Shown here: positions 22,837 through 35,676 of the stretch, one piece after another
Numbering within the stretch: the stretch's first letter is position 1
Layout of the letters: every line of letters starts with the position of its first letter
Assembly: GCA_036867785.1 (NCBI GenBank)
Contig: CP145415.1
Coordinates: forward strand, 186,001-250,000
DNA from: Plasmodiophora brassicae
Taxonomy: Eukaryota > Endomyxa: Phytomyxea > Phytomyxea > Plasmodiophorida
Length of the DNA stretch: 64,000 nt
Reading direction: 5' to 3'
Position numbers and translations under genes: made by a program
Notes under the pieces: generated by a model
The model's input: the letters and a program-made list of their open reading frames with translations, nothing else
Told to the model about the DNA's origin: nothing
Database searches by the model: none

Positions 22837-23030
22837 CATTGTCGGCGTACGGGACACCACCGCATGCTGTCCTCGTCCCGAAGGAGCGCGTCCTCCACAA
22901 GGTAACGGTTCCCCGCTCTCGCGTCTACCGACACTTCAGACATGGCTCTGGCGAGGCCCACGTTCTCGTTCTGCGCGTTCCGTTAGGGCACCGATCGAAC
23001 GACAGGTGTATATGCAAGGCCTGCAGTCAG

Positions 23031-25101
23031 TTAGGTCGTATTTGGCTGGCGTTCCCGCACGCGCCCTTCGACAACGAGCCGCAGCGGCCTGTTCTGATCG
23101 CGGTACCGCTCCAGCATCCAGATGACCAGGTCCGGGATGCGCCGATCCAGGACCGATTCGACAATGCGGCCGTCCTTGTAGGCCGTGCAACCATCGCCAC
23201 AGTTGGCGATGAACAGCGACGTGGCCACCCGGTACCTGCGTCGTCCATCCCAGTCAGCTACCGATGTAGGCCGTCGACGGGCGTCCACTGCCTACATACG
23301 TTCGGTTCGGGTCGATTGGTTCGCCATGCAGCGTGAACTTGGTGATCCGGGACCCGACAGGGAGGTCCCGGTCGAACTCGATTGCAACGCTCCGGGAGAA
23401 GTGGGGGAACGACCCGGCCGGACTCGGGAACTGGGACAGGTGTTGCTCGATGGCCGCCGTATACGATGCTTTGAAACGCGCTCAGACACACGCGGCACAG
23501 GACGAACGCCACGTGTTACCTCCCGCGATGTCGATGCAGCAGGCGTGCTTGCTGCCAGAGATCAGGGGCGCGTGTCAGTACATTGCCGCAGCGAGGAAAC
23601 GAACGATCCGGCCCGTACGGGAACGGCATCTCCTCGTAGAGCAGACGGCGCGTGATGTCGACACCATCCTCGGGGTACAGACGGTCACCGCGAATGAACC
23701 CACCATTGATGCAGGCGAGATCCGGTTCGGCACCGTGTGCCATGAAGAACGAGTACTGCACAGAGACGAGACTCAGAGAACGTCCAAAGCGCGACGGCGA
23801 CGACTACCATTGCGTCGGCGACCAGGTTGCCGCTGGACGCCTCGCAGACGCGAACCGTACTGGTTCGCGTGTCGAGCTGCGCCCCTGTGCAACGCACGAG
23901 AACCTCGTCCAGGTCGACTTCCGGGTCGACAGGCTCGAACTATGGCACGATCATCTATCAGTCGACGGGCGGTGCCGGGCAACGCAGCACGACCACACCT
24001 TCTCCTGACAGCGACGAACAATGTCGATACAGGCGGGGTCCTCATCGGTGTTGCAGGTCGAGTGCATCGAGTACGACAGGAAGAATTCGACGCCATCGGC
24101 GCCGTCCTTCCTGCGCCAGTGAATGTCGACGACGCCGACCCAGTACGCGTTCTGCCCACACTTCAGCACGAGTTGCCCGTTCTGGAGCTGAGAGAACGGG
24201 TCACTGCGAGTGCGCCATCAGCGCGTCGCCCCCACATCGGTGTGGACGGGACGTACTGGTCGTGCCCGCCGAGCACAATGTGAACCTCGGGGCACTCCTT
24301 GGCCAGGTCGACATCGGCAGCGAGGCGCAGGTGCGTCAGTGCAATAATCAGGTCGGCGCCCTCCTGTTGCAGAGCGGCGACGGCCTGCTTCGCGGTGGCA
24401 ATCACGTCGTGGAAACGCGTCAGATCGCAGGGGTACGACCTGTGCGCAGGGAGGAATCGTCGGTCATTAGCAAGCGACAGACACAGCAGCAGCAGCAACG
24501 AACGAACAGTTTCGGTGTGGCCGGCGTGCAGACGCCAAAGACGCCCAGGCGCAACCCGGACCGGGTCACGACGACCTTGCGGTCGATGCACCCGGGCAGC
24601 ATCCTGTTCTCCGGCAGCTTGGTGACGTTGGCGCCGTACCAGTCGAACTTCGACTCGCCGATGCGCCTCTCCAGGACGCTCGTCGAGAAATCAAACTGAG
24701 GGAGTTCGCGTTCGCGTGTCAGGAAGAGCACATGCGCGATGGGGCGGGCAGGGCTCCCACCTCGTGGTTGCCGAGGACGCACGCGTCAATGCCAATGTGG
24801 TTGAGGATCTCGATGACCACTTCGCCTTTGCTCTGTTCGGCCAGCAGGGACCCGCCCAGGAAGTCGCCGTTGACGGTGACCAGGCAGTCTACGTGGAACA
24901 CACGGGTTGGGGCATTGCCAAGAACAGCAACGTACGCGTCTGGGGGCGCGTACCGCCTTGATGGCCCCGGCGCAACTCGTTGATCAGGGTGCTGGCGGCG
25001 GCGAACCCGCCATGCCCGGACGCCTTCTCGAACGTGTACACGTCGTTGATGGTGACCAGGCGGGACGTGCGCCAGCTCCTGTCGACATCTCCGACGGTCA
25101 T
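23031..25101 (-). CDS. 5'-nucleotidase family metallophosphoesterase
   Basis: Hydrolyses nucleoside monophosphates or related phosphoesters. About eight exons separated by short introns can be followed. Phosphoesterase motifs occur in order: VTINDVYTF, VNGDFLGGS, VLGNHE spliced to FDFSTSVL, ALTHLRLAADVDLA, and VLGGHDQYVP. The C-terminal nucleotidase domain follows with INGGFIRGDRLYPEDGVDI and EMPFPYG, ending in LERYRDQNRPLRLVVEGRV. No clear signal peptide precedes the first domain, so it may be cytosolic, as are eukaryotic relatives with a TINDVY rather than HTNDxH start. An in-frame ATG at 25158 is an alternative start. Some exon edges are approximate. Confidence 0.82.
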
Positions 25102-25610
25102 GGCGCCAGACGGTACCCCTTGGCCCCACAGACGCCGGTCGAGGATCGCGGCAGGCACGCAGAAGACGACCCCGCCCGCCCGAGTGAGGCCTGGCCAGAG
25201 TGGCCCGCCTAAAAATACCTTCGGTGGGGTCGCTCCAACGCGTGCCCAGCACTGCCTGGAGGAGTCGGGAACAGGTCGTCAGTCACGATTCACGAATTCG
25301 CCGAGACGACGACGCTCTGGCGGGATGCTGCAACGGCGCAGCTGGGTGCGAACAATGGAAACAGACTCGGGATCATCACGGGTTGTGCACACGAGCTGCG
25401 CATGTGAGCTCAAGCGTCCACAGACGAATGAACTGACCAGGCGGCCAGCCGCTGAAACGATGCCTAACAGGCGACAACAACACGTTCAGGTTCCGGCGCT
25501 TATCTCCAGTGCTTTCCTGATTTGGCGGCGATGGATATCCCCGCTGCGGAGTCCGTGGCGGACTGCGCGGCTGTTCGATTTGTTTGTTCGAGAAAAGGGG
25601 AAGAGGCGGC
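25102..25610. other. Intergenic spacer between 5'-nucleotidase and CCA-enzyme genes
   Basis: Upstream region of the 5'-nucleotidase gene. Several open frames overlap here on both strands but none carries a domain. The duplicated block begins at its right end. Confidence 0.4.
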
Positions 25611-26097
25611 CTGTCAGAATGGCGCGCCCGCAACTGCGAGCCGGAATGAGAGCAAGCAGTACGGTCATCGTGGGAGCCCGGGTGCGATACGAATGAGCGC
25701 ACCCGGGTCCCTGCCTCACGCTCAGCGAGCGCGCCTGTGTATCATCGTCCAGGTCGGTTGATCTGTCATTTTTGGGAATGACAAGACAGGGGAATTCACT
25801 ATAGAAGTGATCCTGTACAAGTATGATCTTGAAGATTCGCCGCCGGCCGCCAGCCCTACAAATAGCACCATGCCGGGCTACCACGTCCAATGGGTCCGCC
25901 GCGCAGCAACCGAACGTACTACGCCCATAACGGCAAGAGATGGCTTAAACAATTTTACACTTGCATTGCATCGCAGGAGGACCCGGGTGACACCGGCGGG
26001 TTGTTCTGGACGTATCTGGTGAGGAACTCGGTGACCTCGTCGACGTTGCTGAGCGGGTAGAGGACGCGCCACTCGAACTGGCGCTCGAGCAGTTCGC
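25611..26097. repeat. Source copy of the duplicated block
   Basis: Partner of 20098-20603. It contains a strong hairpin at about 25672-25712, stem GGGAGCCCGGGTGCG against CGCACCCGGGTCCC, with loop ATACGAATGAG. The right third overlaps the last exon of the CCA enzyme. The hairpin is present in both copies. Confidence 0.8.
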
Positions 26098-27909
26098 CGA
26101 CCTGTGGCCCGGTGACGCCGAACTTTTCCTTGATGTCGTTGCCGTTCAGCAGCGGCGTCCACTTGTGCAACTTCTTGATCTCGGACGAGTCGATCCAGTT
26201 CTTGAGGCAGCGCAGCGCGCTGGCCGATTCCGGGTACAGGATGTGGCACATGGCGAACACGTGGCGCCAGTCCGGGCCCATCTGGCGCAACAGCTTCCCG
26301 ATCGAGATCACTGGACCCAGGTTCAGGGGATGGAAACGAACAGTCACCAGGCGGATGACCAACCATGATGGGCGGTGGGTCGGCCTGGACGATAATGGGC
26401 AGTGGCCAGCATTCGCAGCTGCGGCGCATTCGACAGCAGATGGAAGACGCGCTTGAACAGGTCGTTGGGAAGCTGACCGGACGATTAGGTCGGCCGCGCA
26501 GGACAGCGCACAACATTGGAACGCACCTTGAGCCCTTCCATGATGATGTACCGGATGACGGGGACGTCCTTGCCCTTCTCGACATACGTCATGTCGGCGA
26601 ACGGCGACAGGAACGACGAGAACAGGAGCAGTCGTCGCGCGGGAATGTCGAGCGAGACGTTCGGCTCCTTGAAATGCCTGTGCAGTGCGAGTCAGTCGAG
26701 GCGTCGTCGCTGACGTTTGCCCAGGCGTACTTCGCGGCAAGCGCCATGGTATCAAGGGCCTGTTGGGCGCACTTGTCCAGGTCGGGTGGCGAGACGGCGG
26801 GCAGGCGCAGGCAGATGGGCGAGTAGAACTTGTACTGCACGATGGCCCTGGCGCACTCCTCCGCGTCCGAGTGCTCGTCGAAGAACATCTTATGCAGCTC
26901 GATGCCGACCCGCTCGCGGCTGACCTTCTCGGCCAGGTGCATCCGCGTCGACGAATTCAGCATGGCCTCGTGCAATTTCGGTGCGAACCTGAATCGCAGT
27001 CGGCCCATGAACCGAATCGCCCGAAGCGCGCGCAACGGGTCGTCCAGGAGCGTCTGCAGCGGCTCCACTGGCGTTCGGAGCGTCCTTGTGTGCAAATCCT
27101 CCAAGCCCTGGACACTGCATTAGCTGCGAACCGGTGGAGCGCACCCGGATCCGACGCACCTGACAGGTCAGGTCCTCGACGTCACCCGTGTTGATGTTGT
27201 AGAACAACGAGTTGATGGTGAAGTCACGACGCAGCGCATCGTCCAGTGCAGTGCCCTGCGTCTTCGGCAGCGTCAGTACTGAATATTGGTATAGCGGGCG
27301 CGAAATAGCGACGACAACGTACGATGCTGGGGATGCGACTGTTCGCTTCGTACACCTCCGTGCGCAGGCTGTTCACGTCGAGATCGATCCCGAACAGCTT
27401 CAGCGTTGCCGTTTCGAGATGTTTCGACTGATCAGGGTTCGCCTTGATGACGCCCACGTTGCTGCAGCGTTGATCTGCGGGCCCGCATCAGCGAACGGCA
27501 GCGAGGCAGTAGGCATTGCGTCTGATTACGCTTCTGTTGGCGAGCGAAGCTCTGCAGCTTCCTGGCAAATGCGACCCCGTTCATGTCGTCGACGGTGAGG
27601 TCGATGTCCTTGGTTTCTTTGCCTAACAGCTGAAAGAATGCGCGCCGCCGGTCAGTGGGGGGGCGCGAATACAGATTCGACAGGGCGTGGACGAACCTTA
27701 TCGCGGACCCAGCCGCCGGCGGCACGCACGGTCGTCCCCAGTTTGTAATGGTCGAGCGCGTCGCGTATGGTGCCGAAGAGCGTAATCTCGACGGGCGTCA
27801 ACCGGACCAGCATCTTCTTGGTCACCTCGGCGGCTGTCCTGGCCCGCTTCGTTGGCGACATGTCGGCGTCCGCGTCAGCCGTCGAGCTGCTGGAATGCTT
27901 CCCGGACAT
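25955..27909 (-). CDS. tRNA nucleotidyltransferase (CCA-adding enzyme)
   Basis: Adds the CCA tail to tRNA 3' ends. Class II signatures are visible across several exons: RAAGGWVRDKV, the metal-binding KDIDLTVDD, then DLHTRTLRTPVEPLQTLLDD followed by PLRALRAIRFMGRL, and ERVGIELHKM. A long helical C-terminal region ends ...QVGELLERQFEWRVLYPLSN and PGSSCDAMQV-stop. The ATG at 27909 gives MSGKHSSSST followed by a short nuclear-signal-like KRAR. An in-frame ATG at 28149 would add an Arg/Ser/Cys-rich leader, possibly a targeting peptide or just translated repeat. Exon edges in the centre are approximate. The 3' end of the gene has been copied to 20.1-20.6 kb. Confidence 0.87.
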
Positions 27910-27994
27910 GGGCCGCCCCGCGCAGTCCGCCGCGCTTTGTGAGCAACGCCAGCCCCAGGCAGCATAGGCGCTTGCTGCGATGGTGCCCGGCCCC

Positions 27995-28140
27995 ACTGTG
28001 GGAACTGCAACAGTGGCCCCGTGGTGGCTGTGAGCTGCAATACGCCAGTGGCAGCTGCAGCGCACGTGCGACTGCTGTGAGCTGCAATACGCCCGTGGCA
28101 ACTGCAACGCTCTCCGTGGCCGTGAACTGCAACTGCCCCC
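27995..28140. repeat. Imperfect tandem repeat upstream of the CCA-enzyme gene
   Basis: Three or four degenerate units of about 45-47 nt. GTGAGCTGCAATACGCC occurs at about 28028 and again at about 28076, each followed by GTGGCARCTGCARCGC, with decayed copies on both sides. It lies in the probable 5' leader of the gene, and could be translated if the upstream ATG is used. Confidence 0.6.
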
Positions 28141-28161
28141 CGTTAACAAGGAGCTGCACCA

Positions 28162-29442
28162 TCAGGCGGGCTGCTTTTTATTGAGGACGGTGCAGGACGT
28201 TCTCCAGATGAAGGCGTCCTTGACGGTGGCGGCGCGGACGGTGAAGATGGGGTCGGGGGCGGCCGCCGTCCGGAACTGCAGCTGGAGTGGGTCGTTGCCG
28301 ACCGGGTCCAGGCCGGTCACCACCACCGATTTCCATTTCGGGCCGTTCTCCTCATCGCTCCACTGCAGCAACCCGCCCTGGCCCGATTTTGCCTAAGGAA
28401 GTCGCAACGCCGATCTCAGACTCGCGAATCACGCTGCGCGCAACAGGCCTGGTACCTGATGCAACCGGAACCACCGACGGTGCTCTTTCTGCAGCGGCAA
28501 CTCGTCAGATCACAGACGGAGACAGCCTTCGGGTGAATCGACCGTGGAGAATGCTTTGGCGAAAAAACTTTTCGACCGGATGGGCTTCTCGAGGTACCCC
28601 TGGACGATGATGACGACCTGTTTGCCGAGTTGTGTCAGAGGGACACCACATGACACGCCCAGCGACGTTACGTTGTTGTTGGCGTCGCGGACCAGGTCGA
28701 TGTCGGGCGTATCCTTGTACGGGGCGGATGGTGATGACAAGGGCGTCGCTACCGGAGGTTCGGCCCTTGTCGTCAGCCTTGGTGACGTCCCTGGAGACGC
28801 CTTCGACGGCACATCTTCTGCGGTGGTGATGGACAGCAACTGCTTCCGCGACTCCTCCTTCTTCATCGTATGCTCGCGGATCTGTGCCATCAGCTGAAAC
28901 GGGGCAGTCAGTAGTCTGGAAGGCGGCACCGATCAGTGTGGGCCCTGCCGGGGAGAGGCTGAGCGTCCTCCGCGCCAGGTACTCGCGAGTCAGTTTGCGC
29001 TCCTTGATGGCCATGGCCTGGATCAGGCGCTCGCGTTCCTCGGTAAAGTAGATGGGGATCGCCATGAAGTCCAGCGGGTCCGACTCGAACTGAACCTAAC
29101 GGCCCAGCATGAGTCCCCAGCCCGCGCGTCGATCGTTCGCATCGCATGCGTTACGCGCAGCAGGCTCGGCGAGTTCCTGTCCACCCAGACGTCGACAATC
29201 GACGACAGGAACCTGGTGGTCGACAGGCTCCTGTCGGACGGGTCGTCCATCGTGACCGACCGGTCGGGGTTGATGGTCCACAGGCACGGTCGCAGGCGCC
29301 CGGCGCATCGCACAGGCGATTCGGTGAGAAACGGCGGCTCGTACCGGTAGACGGTGAACCGCTGGCAGGCGACCTCCTTGGCGCCAACCGGCGCGTTCCG
29401 CAGCACAACGCCTTCGTTGTCCCCGGTTCTGCCATCCGCCAT
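28162..29442 (-). CDS. Unrecognised protein, possibly PH-like
   Basis: A multi-exon gene whose family I do not recognise. Exon 1 (ATG at 29442, in-frame alternative at 29553) contains RFTVYRYEPPFLTESPV, then LWTINPDRSVTMDDPSD. A phase 0 intron joins SPSLLR to VQFESDPLDFMAIPIYFTEE, which with the preceding strands looks like a PH-type beta sandwich ending in a helix (RERLIQAMAIKERKLTREYL). Later exons hold a charged helix (MAQIREHTMKKEESRKQLLS), a Ser/Pro-rich linker, QVVIIVQGYLEKPIRSKSFF and a final exon with WKSVVVTGLDPVGNDPLQLQ. The middle splice sites are not fixed. Function unknown. Confidence 0.5.
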
Positions 29443-29573
29443 ACCGCTAATGGGCGGCGACCCGTCGTACCGTCCGCGATCGTGCCGGACAACGTGGGCA
29501 CGGGACGACGAACCAACGAAGACGACGTTCGGTACGTATAAACAACGGTGCATATAATAGGTGCCGGGGGCGA

Positions 29574-32500
29574 TCAGGGCCGACGTTGCCGCAACGATCG
29601 GGGCGTTGCGGCTGGCAGTGGGGTCTGCAGGCGCGACTGACTTCGCGTTGTACGCGGCGTGATCAGCGGGTTCGAAGGCGTTGCCGGTGCTTCGTCCAGC
29701 GGGCGTCGCACTCGACGCGGGGTCTTCGCCGCCGACGCGGGCGCGTCCCGCCGGCGAGGCTTTCCAGGCGTTGTCGTCGGCTTTGCATCGGATGGCGGTT
29801 CGTTCTCGGAAACCATAACGAGCCGTCGACGTGGTCTGGCGGGAGTCGCTGCTGCTGTAGGCTCAGTGGGCGCCACCAGCGGAATGGCAAACGCTTTGGC
29901 GGCGGGATGTCGCGCTGAGGAAGCGCCTGGAAGTGGGGACGGCACAAGACCGTCGATCTGGCGCGGCGGTGGCGTCAGTGGAATCGACAGGGACATTGGG
30001 AGTTTCGATGGCGAGCAGGGCGCAGGTCGCGCTGGCGCGTTCCGCGTTCGAACAGGGATGCCATAGCAGACGGGGGACGCGCCGACCAGGCTCTTCAGCT
30101 TGCAGACGCGCCGGGCGCTGGACACGGAGGCACACAGATCTGACACAGGCGGACAGTCAGCACGGCGGGTGACGCGTTCAGGACAACGCGACAGGCGACC
30201 TCTGTCGGCGGCGGGTTCGTCGAGCCAGCTATGCAGCAGGGCCTGGCTGAACCGGTCAATGTCGACGTCGGTGACATCCCACAGGTTGCCGAGGACGACA
30301 GGGCACCCAGCTTGCAGGTACGCGAGGCACATGCCGCGAGGTTCGTATTCGCCAGCGCCACGAAGCAAGCCGCTACTACAGCCGAGCAGCAGCGACGCCG
30401 AACGCACCTGTCAACCTATTTGTCAGGTGTCGGTACCAGCAGCGTGACGACACGCCCCGACCTGGTGCTTGCGAATCTGTGCGGCAGGAAGGTACTGCTC
30501 CCCCGCTGAATGGCCACAGTACAGGAACAAATCGTAGGTGGACAGCGCGTCACGAAGCTGGTCCGGGGTAGGAGGGACGCCAACCAGACCTTGCCACCCG
30601 GGGCGTTGTTTGAATTCGGGCTCCAAGCGGGCCTGGGTCTGCGGCAGGTTGCTGGACGGGTTCAGGACGTAGAACGACAGTGAGGAGTCGACCGTGAAGT
30701 CGCTTCGTCCGAGGCGCTGGACCAGCAGCGACAGACACGGGAGGCGGGCGACGGGCCGGTCAGCCAGCATCGGGAGGCTCTCCCAGGGAAGATGCTGAAC
30801 GGACGAGTCAAGTATCAGGACAGTCGGTGCGAGATTATCGGTGCCAAACTGGAGCCCCCTGATGACTGAGACGAGCGATTCGTCCACGCCCAGGTACGCA
30901 ACAGCCTCCTCAAGCTGCTTGGATGTTAAAAGCCGAGAGCCGCGAATCACGACATGGAGCAACGCGATGTCGCGCTGATCGACGATCGAGAATCGCTCAG
31001 CGATACCAGAGACAACGTGGTCGTCGACAGCGTCGAGGAAGCATCCCTTCAAGAAGGATATCCAATCGCGTTCCAGGTCGACGAGCAGATCGTTGAGTTG
31101 CCGGTCGAGGCGAATGCGAGCTGACCACCACCCACGACGCTGTTCAGCTGTCTCGGCGGATGCCTTCATCGATTCGTGGCTCTCCGAGATGATCTCGTCG
31201 AAACGCGAAAGCAGGTCGCGGGCGCTGCCGACGTCTCTGCGAACGATGAGCGGCGTTTGCTTGCGTCGCATCGTGCACAGGACCAGATGGTCGCCGTCGA
31301 GTTTGACCATGACGACGGTCCACTGGGCCGGCAGCCGATCGATGCAAGACGACTGCAGCTTGGCTGCTTGCGAACGCAGGGTGGTCGGTGCAAGAGCGAG
31401 CCGAGCGAACTGGGTCTCCAAGGCGTTGTCCTCGAACGATCGGCCATCCAGCACCACCTCGGTCTGAGCAGTAACCGCCATCCCTGCGAGAACCAGTCGG
31501 CAACTACAAGGATGACAACAACCCACAGGTACCTGATGACAATGCGAACGCTGCCACGATGGGATCGGTGATACCATACGCGTTCGTCGTCAGCGACGAC
31601 AGCGTCCTTCTGAGGTCGGGAACCTATACGCCCAGAAATGTCAGTCATACGTTGCGTTCGCAGAGAGGGGCACGCGTTGTCACGAACAGGAGCGTTCCAG
31701 CTCAGTTGCCACGCCTGGCCAAGGTACAGCCGGGCTTCTTGAAGCGCTTTAGAAGGTTGTTCAGCACGCGTCCAAGTGGTCGTGTCCGTCTTCAGCAAAG
31801 CAACCTTGGCGAGCAGCGTGAAAGCCCAGCAACGGGCAATGGCACTAAGCTGGTCGTCGTAGGCCAACCCGCGAAGCTCATCGATACCAGACTGGGGAGC
31901 GCCCTGACACGTGTCGCAGAGCCGATGGAACATGCACGATATCAGGAACGCGGGACCTGCAGTGGACTCTGTGAGCGACCAGCATTTGCAGGAATCGTTG
32001 GACATACCTTTACGTAGCGAGTCCCGTGAAGGAACAGAGAAGGTCGCCGGCGAATCCACACACTCCAAGCAACGAAGGTATTCAGCAGCGAAACCTAAAT
32101 CCAACGTGCTGGACGTTTCTGACAACTGAGCCAGCAGGTCAGATGCTTCGGCGGCGTTCTTGCGACGCTGGGCAATTCGAGCCAGGCCCCATCGGCCCAG
32201 GAACCGACAATCGTGTGCGGATAAGGAATCGGCAGATTCGACACACTGCCTGAGGTAGTAATGGGCCTGCACGTGGAACCCGGCCATTTCGAGAAGCATG
32301 CCATGATGGAACAGCCTCTGTGGCAGTCGGGAGATGGGCGGTTCGCCCGAAGCCCGGTATTCGAACCTCACAGCGGCTTCAGACGCAACCAGGGCGTCAA
32401 TGAGATCACCATTGAAACAGTGTACCTCGGCGATGGAGGACGCACGTTGAGCGCGATCGGCGTCGGTTTCGCACACAGCCGATGTCAGCCCCGATATATT

Positions 32501-35303
32501 CCTCGAACAGCATAGCTGGCGCAAACGTATGGCTGTAAGCGTCGAGTCGGTACATGGAAGACTGGCAATGGGCAGCAGGCCACATAGATCCCGGACAACG
32601 TCGATGACAAGCGGTGAGACAATTGGGCGTTGACGTAGGAGAAGCAGGCATGTCTGAGCTAGCGGGACATAGGCTTTACGTGTGCATTGCGCTTCAAGCG
32701 CCAGTGCAACGTCCAGATCGTTCATGGGCACCGTCAGTTCGATGGGCAATGACGACGATTGCAACGACCGGGCGATCTCAGAGACCAGAGACCGGAGACA
32801 GGTTGGCACAGGCGGGATCGCTTCACACACACGTAGGTTCAGCGCTTTATCTGCGCATAGTCACCATCATCAGCAAACAACGCCTGCGAGCACTCGTTAA
32901 AAACACATACCCAGTAGCTCTTGAGAACGCGCTACCGACAGCAGGTCGTGCGACTGGTCGACTTCAAGCTGGGCCAGCCACACATAACACTGTGCTTGCG
33001 TGTCCTTGTCCCGACACGTGTCAAGCACGCTCATCACGTGGCGCTTGGCGTCATCGAAACGCTGCACGTTTCGTAAAAGGGCAACCAGGTCGAAGCGTTT
33101 CCCTCTGCATAGACATATTCATCAGCGATGTCAATGGAATTTGCATACCAGAGTGGACCTTCCAGGTCTAAGCTGCACGAACCGCTCCAGTGTGCAGATC
33201 TTTGCATGCTTGAGACTGCCAGAAGGGTACGACCCGTACACGTCCAGCTCCAGCTCCAGGACCAGCAGGCGCAGGTCGTCTGCTGTTTCTTCCGAGTCGA
33301 GCAAATCAGCCGCGGTCCCCTGAGGGGTCGTTAGTTGTTAAACGTGTGCCAACACGACCCACCAACGACATACCGTCGCGTTGTGGTCCGAGCCCAGCCG
33401 ATGCTGGTGTTTAACGTAGGAGTGAATGGCGGATTCGAGGAAGGTTTGCCTGCGATCCTGATCGCCAACCGCGGCACACTGACGGAAATACCCACGGAAA
33501 TGCACGAAGGGATCGGGGGCACCTGCAATGCATGTCAGAGCAGCGCGTACGACGAGCAATTGCCGCTGGGGGACCTTGGCGAACATGGATCGTCGTCAGC
33601 ATGTCAAGGCATTTCCCGAATCGGACAGGGTCATCGTCGTGCAGAACGAGGAACGACAACGTGTTCTCCAGTAGCTACAGGGAGCAGTATCAGACCGCGA
33701 CTGCCAACAAAGCGTTGACCAGGCGACACTACCACGCGGGCCCTCGGCAAGTGCTCGGCCTGATTGTAAATCAGCACGCACGCGTTGTACAGGGTCCCGA
33801 TCAGAATGCCCCGACTTGCTGTGGAGCATGCTGTCCGTTGCAGAAGGGTTTGACCAAGGCGAACGAGGGACACAATCCTGTACCAACGCTGCGTCAGTGC
33901 AGGTGAAGCGAGAGATGTGGGCGCACACCTGCCTTTCAATTGCACACGTGGCAACATGAAACGAGCACTGAAAGCATCGAATCAAATATTCCAGGTTGGA
34001 CAGAGCGTCGGAGCTCTTCTCAAACAGGATGGAGAAGTGCGACGCCAAATCAGGGTTCTGGTCGACCAGAGAAATCAGGGCCATTCCAGTAGAGCAGTCG
34101 CCCGCGTTGACAGCAAGGAATTGTCGACGAACAATGTCCATTCCTAGTCGGAACGACTCGAGCGCGACACTGTCCGATTCGTGGGACATCGATAGAGCAC
34201 GGGATGATGCCGCAAGCGCGGCCGACACGCCTTCCCGGGCCAGAATTCGCCACCAGGACGCGAGCTCCTGCAGGGTCGGGTCTCGCCTGGAAATCGAATC
34301 GATGACGCCGAGCAACCGTCGTAGAGTGTTTCGATCGGATCGGATGCAGGCGAGTCGTACGGCGCGGTACAACCATTTCAGGGACGACGTGACACACTGA
34401 TCATGCCCGATCTGGTCGACCACATTCAACAGAGCAACGAACACTTCGTTCTGACGACCGTCATCCTGGCCCTCCAATGCCTTGAACAGGCATCGCGTGA
34501 AGCGCTCGGATTCGTCGTCCTGGTTGCAGCGTACCAGCAGTCTCAGCGAGCACAACCGCCACTGCCAACGCCGGTCGCCAGTACAGACGGACGCGGCACT
34601 ATACGCCGAGCTGTGCAGCGCAAGCAAGGAACGATCTGTGTTAGCAACCCATGTCAGCACCCAGTTAACGTGCTGCTTAACAGGGGGTTCGTCACCGGAA
34701 TCACCCGCTGGAAGCCGTGATGCCCAACGCAGGCCGCCGGACTCGAACTCGTCGACATCGACCGATTCGGGCGCAGCGTTCACCAGCGAGCAACGCGCGC
34801 GGATGTGCAATTTCGCCTACAACGCAACGACACATTACTGGCATGCGCTGAACACATAAACGAGGTGGCACCCGACCAGAAGTAGTAGATCGGCATCGCG
34901 TGCGTTCACCGGCAGCAGGCCCAGCAGATCACGGGCCTGTTCGGCCTCCAGCGCCTTGTCCGATGCGGCCCTCGACAATCGGCTCAGCATCTGCCCGTGC
35001 AGTTGGAATAGCGCCAACGGGCCGCCGTTTAGCCGGTCGCGAACTGAGTACAATTCCGACAGCGCCCTGAATCCCGCCCTAAATCGAACGCTGCGCCCAT
35101 CTGCATACACGTTGACCACTGCCGACCCGTCGACGGGCGGGGCACCTACCGGCCACGACCTTGGCGCAGGCCAACAGCAGCGACGCGTCGCCGGCGCAGG
35201 CGGCGACCGCATCGGCGGCATCCGACTCGGGTACGCCCGCGCGGGTCAGCAGCCCCAGCAGGACGGCGCGCGACGGCGGCTTCCTCGTGCATGTTGTGAC
35301 CAT
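29574..35303 (-). CDS. ESP1: Separase (peptidase C50)
   Basis: Cysteine protease that cleaves the cohesin kleisin at anaphase. The gene is long, as in other eukaryotes. Splicing links MVTTCTRKPPSRAV... (35303) through a 52-nt and a 48-nt intron into the helical N-terminal exon of about 34800-33600, then further helical TPR-like exons to about 31600. The protease domain contains LILDSSVQHLPWESLPML, FLYCGHSAGEQYL with the catalytic His, and, across a 55-nt phase 0 intron, SASLLLGCSSGLL with the catalytic Cys, then CPVVLGNLWDVTDVDIDRFS and LKSLVGASPVCYGIPV. After the protease domain there is an unusual tail of about 170 residues rich in Pro, Arg and Thr-Pro. Exons between 33.6 and 31.6 kb are approximate. 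Confidence 0.87.
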
Positions 35304-35371
35304 GCCCCGACCGAAACCAACAATGGCGCGCAACGTCACGCAGCGCGGCGCCCCACTTCCAGCAGGCGCAA

Positions 35372-35468
35372 CATAAATAGTGGGATATGACCCCAGCACG
35401 AACGGATACCCTACTGGATACGTAAAGGTCACGGTGAAGCGCCGATGGCCGATTCGCCGAGCACCCAG
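35372..35468. repeat. 100-nt repeat, copy 1
   Basis: Shares about 90% identity with 36840-36937, starting ACATAAATAGTGGGAT and running past GCCGATGGCCGATTCGCCGA. This copy lies just upstream of the separase start on the opposite strand. Confidence 0.75.
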
Positions 35469-35676
35469 AGCGGGCGGAGCTCTTTCTGCGTTGCCGCGCG
35501 ACCTCGTCCAGCTTTTCCTGCCGAACGCCGACCCGACCGGACCTCCCGCGGTCTCACCCGAGACGTTGCCGATGTTCTCGACGAGGCAGGGTCGTCGTCG
35601 CGCGCCACCGCTCCTATTCCTGGCATTCACGATGAGTGAGAGCGGCCCTGGACGAGACGACGTCCAGAGGTGATGA

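Noticed and set aside
23333-24283. 316-codon plus-strand frame
   Set aside because: It lies opposite the 5'-nucleotidase exons, whose motifs are collinear on the minus strand.
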